Assembly (NCBI GenBank): GCA_007119095.1
Contig: SKQI01000285.1
Span: 1-13,301, forward strand
Reading direction: 5' to 3'
DNA: 13,301 nucleotides
Source: Wenzhouxiangella sp.
GTDB taxonomy: Bacteria > Pseudomonadota > Gammaproteobacteria > Xanthomonadales > Wenzhouxiangellaceae
Made by a program: the position numbers and the translations under genes. Positions 7,359 through 13,301 of this stretch are shown piece by piece. Position 1 is the first letter of the stretch, and each line of letters starts with the position of its first letter. Under the pieces are notes generated by a model. That model was not told where the DNA came from. It made no database searches and saw only the letters and a program-made list of their open reading frames with translations.

Positions 7359-8570
7359 GTGGTAGATCTGGCCGGTTTGTCGACTGCCCTGCGCCGCCAG
7401 GGCATGGGCTGGCCGGGTTTTATCATCGATAAAACTGCGCTGAGCGTCAATCTAGAGCGTGTGCTGCCCAGGGCGAGGGCTGAACGCCTGAGGCTGGTGC
7501 TGAAGTCGCTGCCTTGTCCGAGCCTTGTAGACCACTTGATGCACCAGGCAGACACGACCAAGCTGATGGTCTTTCATCTGCCCAATCTGCTGGCTGCGGC
7601 CCGGCGCTGGCCGAACGCCGATCTGATGCTGGGCAAGCCGTTGCCGGCTGCGGCCGTGGATGCCTTTTACCGGCACTTTCGCGCGGACAGTGGTTTTGAT
7701 CCGACCCGTCAGCTGCACTGGTTGGTGGATGATGCCGCTCGCGTCCGGTCGTTGGCCGAGCTGGCTAAAGCCCATGGGGTACGCATGAGCGTGGTCATCG
7801 AACTGGATGTTGGCATGCACCGTGGAGGCGCTACCGACGCCAAGGCGCTGATCGATGTATTGGCAGCTTTGGGACATGTCGTTCCCTTCCTGCGTCTGGC
7901 TGGCTTCATGGGGTATGACGCTCAGGCCGGGCGGGCGCCGTTCTGGGTTGGGCGCAAGCGCGCTGTCAAGGCAGCCAATCGCCGCTATCGGGAATTCCTG
8001 GGCCTGGTTCAGCGAGAGGCACCTGCGCTTTGGCCGCAGCAGCCGCTGATCAACGGCAGCGGCAGTCCGACCTGCACCGATCATGATGAAGGTTCGCCGC
8101 TCAACGAGCTGGCGATCGGTTCTGTACTGGTCAAACCTGCCGAATTCGATCTTCCACAGCTAAGCGCATTTCAACCAGCCTGCTGGATTGCCGCTCCGCT
8201 GATCAAGCGCATGGCCGGTGTGCGTTTGCCTTTTCTCGAGGCGTTGGCGCCGCTGAGTTGGCGTGACACGGTATTCGCCTACGGAGGCCGCTGGGCTGCA
8301 CGGCCCGAATGGCCTCAAGGTCTGAGGCCAAGTCGTCTTTACGGGCCCAGCTTCAATCAGCAGTTTTTCACGGTTCCGCGGCAGTCGCCGGTGCAGGTGG
8401 ATGACTTCATCTTCTTCCGACCGCTGCAAAGCGAACAACTGATGCGCCAGTTCGGCATGGTCACCATGGTTGAACAGGGACAGATTGTCGAGCGCTGGCC
8501 AGTGCTGGATTCGTTTCAGAATCTAGCGTTGTCTGGATGGGGCGGCAGTGAATCGGCCGCAGAGTGCTAA
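7359..8570 (+). CDS. D-threonine aldolase / D-serine dehydratase-like fold III PLP protein, metal motif absent
   Basis: This 403-residue protein resembles the alanine-racemase N-terminal-domain family, in which D-threonine aldolases and DSD1-type D-serine dehydratases cleave or dehydrate beta-hydroxy D-amino acids. The N-terminal barrel starts at FIIDKTAL (21-28), with predicted PLP lysine K49 in LVLKSLP. ELDVGMHRGG (148-157) is a hallmark of the aldolase/dehydratase branch, and NGSGSPTC (232-239) resembles the glycine-rich cofactor phosphate loop. The C-terminal beta domain ends VEQGQIVERWPV, as in these families. However, the His-x-Cys/His-x-Asp metal site normally found just before that segment is replaced by FFRPLQSEQLMRQFG (352-366), which has no His or Cys. 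Activity is therefore uncertain: a metal-free racemase, aldolase or another lyase is possible. The GTG start at 7359 follows the ALDH stop by 6 bases with AGGCGG upstream; an internal ATG at 7404 is the alternative. Confidence 0.75.
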   Translation: MVDLAGLSTALRRQGMGWPGFIIDKTALSVNLERVLPRARAERLRLVLKSLPCPSLVDHLMHQADTTKLMVFHLPNLLAAARRWPNADLMLGKPLPAAAVDAFYRHFRADSGFDPTRQLHWLVDDAARVRSLAELAKAHGVRMSVVIELDVGMHRGGATDAKALIDVLAALGHVVPFLRLAGFMGYDAQAGRAPFWVGRKRAVKAANRRYREFLGLVQREAPALWPQQPLINGSGSPTCTDHDEGSPLNELAIGSVLVKPAEFDLPQLSAFQPACWIAAPLIKRMAGVRLPFLEALAPLSWRDTVFAYGGRWAARPEWPQGLRPSRLYGPSFNQQFFTVPRQSPVQVDDFIFFRPLQSEQLMRQFGMVTMVEQGQIVERWPVLDSFQNLALSGWGGSESAAEC

Positions 8571-8588
8571 TGCAAGCGTAGGTGTGTC

Positions 8589-11030
8589 GTGAAGTTGTGG
8601 CTGAAGCTGCTTTTACTGGTAACGTTCGCCGCCCCTATGGGGCTGGTTGTGGCAATGATCTGGTTGATATCCGGTTCGCGACTGGCCTTCGAGGGTCAGC
8701 AGACCGTGCGCGGTCTGGAAAATCAGGTCGAGATTCGATTTGATGCTTATGCCAGGCCTTACGTTAATGCGCACAGCCTTGAGGATGCGATGTTTGCTCA
8801 AGGGTTTCTGCACGCTCGCGAGCGTCTGTGGCAGATGGATCTGCTCAGACGCGCAGGGCGCGCACGTCTGTCGGAGTTACTGGGGCCCGGTACGCTGCCA
8901 ACGGATAAGGCGCTTTGGAGATCCGGCGTGGTCGAGCTTGGTCAACGATTGGCCGATAATGCCAGCGCCGAACTCCTCTCCCTGGTAGATGCCTATGCCG
9001 CGGGCGTCAATGCCGGCATTGCCGCTATGCGTCAGCCGCCGCCGGAGTATCTGTTGCTGCGCACCCAGCCGGCAGCCTGGACCGTTGCCGACAGCTTTGC
9101 TCTGGGCGCGCTGATGGCGTTTGATTCCGACGGAAACCACCGTCAGGAAATGCTGCGCCTGGCCCTGTCTGAGCGATTGGACGCTGAAAGACTTGCCCTG
9201 TTTCATGTTGAAAGCGAACGCGATCCTGATTTTCCCTATGTGTGGACCCCGGAACAAGCAGACGCTGAAGCGGAGGGGCAGAGCAGCGAGCGGCTCGATC
9301 CGTCGGTGAGCCCGATCAACGCTCGCGCCGACTCAAATCTGCTGAGCTACTTGCATGCGACAGCCCCTGAGCATCGCCCCACCGGGGCAGCCATTCGTCT
9401 TGGTTCCAACGGCTGGGCCGTGGCGCCGGAACGCAGCGCCAGTGGCAAGGCCTTGTTTGCTTTCGATTCCCACGACGCAGCCGGCTTGCCAAACCTGTTC
9501 TACGAGGTGCACCTGTTTTTCGGTGAAGGCAAGCAACTGCGTGGCTGGTCGGTGCCCGGTCTGCCGCTGTTGATCAACGGCTTCAACCGTCATCTGGCCT
9601 GGGGCTTTACCAACATCGGCGACAGCCAGGACCTGGTTCAGTTGACTGCCGAACCGGATCATGCAGGACGCTTTTTCGACGGCGAGGATTGGTACCAGGC
9701 AACGCGCGAAACCACTCGCATCCCGGTTCGAAATGGCGAGGATGTCGAGGTCGAACGCTGGCTGACCATACATGGGCCGGTGATCACCGACGATCCGCCA
9801 CTGGCCTTGCGCTGGATTGGTCAGGAGTTGGGCAAGGCCGGTATGGATGCCTTGCTGGATATGAATCTGGCTGAGAATGCCGACGAGTTCCGGACGGCCA
9901 TGGCCCAGTTTCCAATGCCGGTCTCCAACGTCACCTGGGCGGACACGGAAGGTAACATCGGTTTTCGCACGATAGGCATGTTGCCTGACCGGCGGCTGGG
10001 CAACGGCCAGACGGCGGTGGCTGATGATGGGCAGGATATCTGGAACGGCATTGTGCCAGCCTCAGCCATGCCGGCTTTGAACAATCCTCTTCAGGGATTC
10101 GTAGCCGCGGCCAATGCCCGTGTCCATGATCAGCGTTGGCCGTGGTTGGTCGGTCATGACAACGCGCCGGGTTATCGCATCCGGCGCATTGTCGAGATCC
10201 TGTCCGACAGTATCGAGCATGACAGTGCCAACATGAAGGCATTGCAGGTCGATCGCCACAATGTTCAGGCGCGACTGCGTTTGCCACAGCTGCTCGACGG
10301 GTTGGAAGAGGCGGTCGCCGATGGCCGGCCACTGGATGCGGTCGAGTTCGAGGCATTGAAGTTGCTGGAGGCGTGGGGCGATGCACCTGAAAATCTGGGC
10401 GAGTCGGGGGCCGCGCTGCTGTTCGAATACTGGTATTTGGCGCTGGCCGATACGCTGTTCCGGGACAGACTTGGGCAAGCGCTCTACCGTGAACTCCTGG
10501 GTCATAACTACCTGGTCAATCATGCGCTCGACAGCCTGCTGGATGAGCCTGGGTCGCTCTGGTGGCGTGGGGCTCGATCGCAGCTGATTGCTGAATCTTT
10601 TGCAAACGCAGTCGCCCGTCTGGCCGGAGAGCAAGGTGCTGAACCGTCAAGCTGGCGCCTTGATCGACGGCAAAGCCTCAGCTTGAGACACGCCTTGACT
10701 AGCAGTGCGCCGGGGCTTTCGCGCCTGCTTGACCGAGGCCCCTGGCCTGCATCTGGCGGTCATGCCACGGTTGGCCGGGCCGGATTCAGCTATGCCAGGC
10801 CCTTCGCTGTGACCCATATCGCCACGGTGCGTACAGTGCTGGAAATGAGCGAACCGATGACCGGCTGGTCGATCATTCCCGGCGGCCAGTCCGGGCGTTT
10901 TTACAGTTCACATTACAACGATCAGTCTCAGGCCTGGCTGGAGGGTCTCCAGTTCCCGCTGGCAGCTTCGCCCGACGAGGTTGGGGCCAGAGGCTTGTGG
11001 CTGTTGCCGTTGCGCGATGGGGGCGAGTGA
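8589..11030 (+). CDS. Penicillin-acylase-family Ntn amidase, membrane-anchored or exported
   Basis: This is an 813-residue member of the penicillin G acylase/acyl-homoserine-lactone acylase family, which hydrolyses amide bonds of N-acyl compounds after self-cleavage into alpha and beta chains. A hydrophobic segment at residues 7-28 is a signal peptide or anchor and puts the enzyme in the periplasm. The alpha chain shows FAQGFLHARERLWQMDLLRR (69-88). Cleavage is predicted before S273 in LGSNGWAV, making it beta-Ser1. H295 falls at beta position 23, as in AHL and cephalosporin acylases, whereas penicillin G acylase has Gln there. N509 in AAANARVHD, about beta-237, is a candidate oxyanion-hole Asn. 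IHGPVI, PVSNVTWADTEGNIGFR and GYRIRRI are further family signatures. The GTG start has TAGGTG six bases upstream and lies 18 bases after the preceding gene. It probably unmasks the amine of the imported substrate; antibiotic resistance is not implied. Confidence 0.9.
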   Translation: MKLWLKLLLLVTFAAPMGLVVAMIWLISGSRLAFEGQQTVRGLENQVEIRFDAYARPYVNAHSLEDAMFAQGFLHARERLWQMDLLRRAGRARLSELLGPGTLPTDKALWRSGVVELGQRLADNASAELLSLVDAYAAGVNAGIAAMRQPPPEYLLLRTQPAAWTVADSFALGALMAFDSDGNHRQEMLRLALSERLDAERLALFHVESERDPDFPYVWTPEQADAEAEGQSSERLDPSVSPINARADSNLLSYLHATAPEHRPTGAAIRLGSNGWAVAPERSASGKALFAFDSHDAAGLPNLFYEVHLFFGEGKQLRGWSVPGLPLLINGFNRHLAWGFTNIGDSQDLVQLTAEPDHAGRFFDGEDWYQATRETTRIPVRNGEDVEVERWLTIHGPVITDDPPLALRWIGQELGKAGMDALLDMNLAENADEFRTAMAQFPMPVSNVTWADTEGNIGFRTIGMLPDRRLGNGQTAVADDGQDIWNGIVPASAMPALNNPLQGFVAAANARVHDQRWPWLVGHDNAPGYRIRRIVEILSDSIEHDSANMKALQVDRHNVQARLRLPQLLDGLEEAVADGRPLDAVEFEALKLLEAWGDAPENLGESGAALLFEYWYLALADTLFRDRLGQALYRELLGHNYLVNHALDSLLDEPGSLWWRGARSQLIAESFANAVARLAGEQGAEPSSWRLDRRQSLSLRHALTSSAPGLSRLLDRGPWPASGGHATVGRAGFSYARPFAVTHIATVRTVLEMSEPMTGWSIIPGGQSGRFYSSHYNDQSQAWLEGLQFPLAASPDEVGARGLWLLPLRDGGE

Positions 11031-11063
11031 CCCTGAGCGAATGGGGCGGGGAAGAGCGTGCGG

Positions 11064-11094
11064 TTGAACCCGTTGACGTATCTGGCATCATAAT
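11064..11094 (+). promoter_or_regulatory. Possible promoter for dsbB
   Basis: The 94-base gap between the acylase and dsbB holds TTGAAC (11064-11069) and CATAAT (11089-11094), the latter five of six for a -10 box, at a 19-base spacing that is longer than ideal. No convincing terminator for the preceding operon is visible in this gap. A separate promoter is expected because the function changes from catabolic to housekeeping, but the assignment is weak. Confidence 0.3.
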
Positions 11095-11124
11095 TCTCTG
11101 ATGCTGGTTTCCTGAATAATCCTG

Positions 11125-11625
11125 ATGAACGCACTGATCCGGGGCCGTATGCCCTATCTGCTGGTTTTTGTTGCCTGTGTCGGGCTTCTTTCCTACGCGC
11201 TGTATGCCCAATTTGTCATGGAGCTGCCTCCGTGCCCGCTGTGCATGCTGCAGCGCTATGGTTTCATGCTGATGGGCCTGGTTGCGCTGGTCATGACCGT
11301 GCACAACCCCAAGTCCTGGGGGCGCTGGATCTATGCTGTGCCGTTTTTCGGTGGGGCGATCTGGGGGATGACGACGGCCGGTCGGCATTTGCGCATCCAG
11401 GGAACCGAACCTGACCTGCTGGGTGGCTGCGCTGCCGATTGGGAATTCATGGTAGAGACCGGCTGGCCCCTGGGGGATCGGGTACGTGAGGCCTTCACGG
11501 CTACCGGAGAGTGTACCGAGATTGATTGGGTGTTTCTGGGTTTGTCAATGCCCGCCTGGACGTTGCTCTGGTATGTTGGCCTGGCAGCGTTTATGCTGTG
11601 GGCTCTTATCGCTGGAAAGCGCTGA
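11125..11625 (+). CDS. dsbB: Disulfide bond formation protein DsbB
   Basis: DsbB is the inner-membrane quinone reductase that re-oxidises periplasmic DsbA and passes electrons to ubiquinone. The 166-residue length and four predicted membrane helices (about 10-30, 43-60, 68-83 and 142-163) match the family. The first periplasmic loop has the redox pair C37-P-L-C40 within PPCPLCMLQRYG, and the second loop carries C102 and C130, the pair that exchanges with DsbA. R44 follows the CPLC motif, as is common near the quinone site. The ribosome site before the ATG at 11125 is weak. An ATG at 11149 would shorten the N-terminus by eight residues but leave little before the first helix. It lies 17 bases before the DAHP synthase gene and may share its transcript. 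Confidence 0.95.
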   Translation: MNALIRGRMPYLLVFVACVGLLSYALYAQFVMELPPCPLCMLQRYGFMLMGLVALVMTVHNPKSWGRWIYAVPFFGGAIWGMTTAGRHLRIQGTEPDLLGGCAADWEFMVETGWPLGDRVREAFTATGECTEIDWVFLGLSMPAWTLLWYVGLAAFMLWALIAGKR

Positions 11626-11642
11626 AAACGCTGGATTTGTAA

Positions 11643-13013
11643 ATGACTGAACGCTTCAAGACCATTACCCCCGCCCAGGGCTGGCGCCCTGATTCCTGGC
11701 AGCAGAAGCCGGCTGGGCAGCAGGCAAGCTACGAGGATGACAATGAACTGCGCGGTGCACTGGCGAAGCTGGCAAGCATGCCGCCGCTGGTGACATCCTG
11801 GGAAATCCTTGCCCTCAAGCAGCAAATTGCCGAAGCGCAGGCGGGCAAGCGGTTCTTTCTCCAAGGTGGTGATTGTGCCGAGGTATTTGGGGAATGCCAG
11901 TCCTCAATCATCGCCAACCGCTTGAAAGTACTCCTGCAGATGTCACTGATTCTGCTGCACGGGCTGGAAATGCCGGTGCTGCGCGTTGGCCGTTTCGCCG
12001 GGCAATACGCCAAGCCGCGATCTGCCGATACCGAAACGCGTGATGGTGTCAGTTTGCCGAGCTATCGGGGCGATATGGTCAATTCGCCGGATTTCAACGC
12101 CGAGGCGCGGCGTCCCGATCCGTCTCGTCTGCTTCAGGCGCACTCCTGTTCGGCGATGACGATGAATTTTGTCCGCGCCCTGGTCGACGGCGGCTTTGCC
12201 GACTTGCATCATCCCGAGTACTGGGATCTGGGCTGGGTGGAGCACTCGCCCCTGGCTGCTGAATTTCACCGGATTTCAGACAGCATTGGCCAATCAGTGC
12301 GTTTCGTCGAAACCATTACCGGCCAGCAGCCGGGCAGTCTCAAGCGGGTGGACTTCTTTACCTCGCACGAGGCATTGCATCTGCACTACGAACAGGCGCT
12401 GACGCGCCAGGTCCCTCGTCAGTGGGGCTGGTTCAACCTGGCGACACACTTCCCCTGGATCGGCATGCGCACCGCCGAGCTCGATGGAGCGCACGTAGAG
12501 ATGTTCCGCGGTATTCGCAACCCGATGGGAATCAAGGTCGGGCCGGGCATGAGCGCCAGCTGGTTGAAAGACCTTATTCGCACCCTCAATCCGGACAATG
12601 AAGCGGGTCGCCTGGTGCTGATTCACCGGATGGGCGCGGGCAAGGTCGGTGACCACCTGCCAGGCCTGATCGAGGCTGCCAAGTCAACCGGATCGCCGGT
12701 GCTCTGGATCTGCGACCCGATGCACGGTAACACCGAAAGTGCAGCCAACGGTTACAAGACCCGCCGGTTTGCCAATATTCAGGCCGAACTCGAGCAGGCT
12801 TTCGAGATTCACGCCGCCTGCGGTTCGCGTCTGGGTGGCGTCCATCTGGAATTGACCGGTGAAAACGTCACCGAATGTGTTGGCGGCGCCCGCGAACTGA
12901 ACGAAGAAGATCTGGCGACCTGCTACAAGACCACCGTCGATCCGCGCCTGAACTACGAACAGGCGCTGGAAATGGCGATGTTGGTGGTGAGAAAGCATCG
13001 AAGCCTGGCCTGA
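11643..13013 (+). CDS. 3-deoxy-7-phosphoheptulonate (DAHP) synthase, class II
   Basis: The enzyme condenses phosphoenolpyruvate and erythrose 4-phosphate, the first step of the shikimate pathway to aromatic amino acids. The 456-residue sequence is the class II (plant-like, AroA-II) type, unrelated in length and motifs to E. coli AroF/G/H. The four predicted metal ligands are all present: C78 in GGDCAE, H361 in DPMHGN, E403 in HLELTGENVTEC and D433 in VDPRLN; they track the Mycobacterium tuberculosis ligands with a constant offset after one gap. Substrate-binding stretches RVGRFAGQYAKPRS (114-127), FFTSHEALHLHYE (238-250), GIKVGPGM (296-303) and IHRMGAGK (327-334) are intact. The N-terminus is short and begins close to the conserved W(R)PxSW segment, so the long N-terminal extension used for allostery in mycobacteria is reduced. 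The gene appears complete and functional. Confidence 0.96.
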   Translation: MTERFKTITPAQGWRPDSWQQKPAGQQASYEDDNELRGALAKLASMPPLVTSWEILALKQQIAEAQAGKRFFLQGGDCAEVFGECQSSIIANRLKVLLQMSLILLHGLEMPVLRVGRFAGQYAKPRSADTETRDGVSLPSYRGDMVNSPDFNAEARRPDPSRLLQAHSCSAMTMNFVRALVDGGFADLHHPEYWDLGWVEHSPLAAEFHRISDSIGQSVRFVETITGQQPGSLKRVDFFTSHEALHLHYEQALTRQVPRQWGWFNLATHFPWIGMRTAELDGAHVEMFRGIRNPMGIKVGPGMSASWLKDLIRTLNPDNEAGRLVLIHRMGAGKVGDHLPGLIEAAKSTGSPVLWICDPMHGNTESAANGYKTRRFANIQAELEQAFEIHAACGSRLGGVHLELTGENVTECVGGARELNEEDLATCYKTTVDPRLNYEQALEMAMLVVRKHRSLA

Positions 13014-13024
13014 CGGCCAGGCTT
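13001..13024. terminator. Hairpin between convergent genes, stop codon in its loop
   Basis: AAGCCTGGCC (13001-13010) and GGCCAGGCTT (13015-13024) form a perfect 10-bp stem around the loop TGAC, which contains the DAHP synthase TGA stop. The stem therefore uses the last three coding codons. It sits 17 bases beyond the stop of the convergent malate dehydrogenase gene, so it could end transcripts from both sides. Neither side has a proper U tract (only CTT at the stem end), so a purely intrinsic terminator is uncertain. Confidence 0.6.
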
Positions 13025-13040
13025 CTGCGCCTCAACCCTC

Positions 13041-13301
13041 TTAAAGCAACGCCTCCACCGCTGCGCGCTCTTCGCGCAGCTCCTTGTCCGTGGCATCCAT
13101 CCTTGACCGTGAGAAATCATTGATTTCCAGGCCCTGGACGATACGATACTTGCCGTTTTCGCAGGTGCAGGGGAAGGAATAAATCACGCCCGGCGCAATG
13201 CCATAGCTGCCGTCGGACGGAACGGCCATGGAGACCCAGTCATCGCCGTCGGTGCCCAGGGCCCAGTCGCGGATATGGTCGATGGCGGCTGAGGCTGCCG
13301 A
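13041..13301 (-). CDS. mdh: Malate dehydrogenase, C-terminal fragment (cut by window edge)
   Basis: Only the last 86 residues are in the window; the frame is open to the right edge and ends at TAA (13043-13041). The visible sequence includes SAASAAIDHIRDWALGT, WVSMAVPSDGSYGI, GVIYSFPCTCENGKY and IVQGLEINDFSRSRM. This is the C-terminal substrate domain of the cytosolic-type (type 2, roughly 325-residue) malate dehydrogenases found in Xanthomonas and many other proteobacteria, which interconvert malate and oxaloacetate with NAD in the TCA cycle. The catalytic His and the nucleotide-binding fold lie outside the window. It runs convergent to DAHP synthase with 27 bases between the two stop codons and appears unrelated to the catabolic locus. 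Confidence 0.92.
   Translation of the reverse strand, partial: SAASAAIDHIRDWALGTDGDDWVSMAVPSDGSYGIAPGVIYSFPCTCENGKYRIVQGLEINDFSRSRMDATDKELREERAAVEALL

Noticed and set aside
7350..7361. Frameshift or fusion between the aldehyde dehydrogenase and the following fold III PLP gene
   Set aside because: The ALDH ends at its normal C-terminal position and the next gene has its own GTG with AGGCGG upstream; both are full length, so this is ordinary tight operon packing.
8589..11030. Acylase as an antibiotic-resistance gene
   Set aside because: The family name is historical; the His at beta-23, the catabolic neighbours and absence of any beta-lactam-related gene do not support a resistance role.
11073..11094. 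TTGACG and CATAAT as a dsbB promoter
   Set aside because: Both boxes look good alone but are only 10 bases apart, far from the 16-18 needed; the TTGAAC box further upstream was kept as a weak alternative.

Overview
The window is GC-rich, densely packed bacterial chromosome. The genes point to a gammaproteobacterium, possibly an aquatic or marine lineage related to Xanthomonadales/Wenzhouxiangella. The clues are an outer-membrane TonB-dependent receptor, DsbB, a class II DAHP synthase and a cytosolic-type malate dehydrogenase. That placement is an inference from gene types, not a match. No RNA gene, insertion sequence, CRISPR array or gap over 300 bases was seen.

Positions 1-11030 hold what looks like one regulated uptake-and-degradation locus, built as two divergent gene runs around a 143-base control region (5126-5268). 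Leftward run: TonB-dependent receptor (2714-5125), a PLP enzyme closely resembling sphingosine-1-phosphate lyase (1214-2644), and an MFS transporter of the anion:cation symporter type (1-1210, cut by the window edge). Rightward run: a TetR-type repressor (5269-5967), a class 3-type aldehyde dehydrogenase (5970-7352), a D-threonine-aldolase/D-serine-dehydratase-like fold III PLP protein without the usual metal motif (7359-8570), and a penicillin-acylase-family N-terminal-nucleophile amidase (8589-11030). The control region carries two related inverted repeats whose centres are 22 bp apart, a likely paired operator for the TetR protein.

Together the genes suggest this route: a bulky N-acylated amine enters through the receptor; the membrane-anchored or periplasmic acylase removes the acyl group; the MFS protein moves a product across the inner membrane; one or both PLP enzymes act on the freed amino compound; and the aldehyde dehydrogenase oxidises the released aldehyde. 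The acylase, S1P-lyase-like and ALDH3-like set parallels ceramide/sphingoid-base breakdown, but no sphingoid kinase is visible and the substrate is unproven.

Positions 11031-13301 are housekeeping genes: dsbB and class II DAHP synthase on the plus strand, then a hairpin with the DAHP synthase stop codon in its loop, then the C-terminal end of a convergent malate dehydrogenase gene cut by the right edge.
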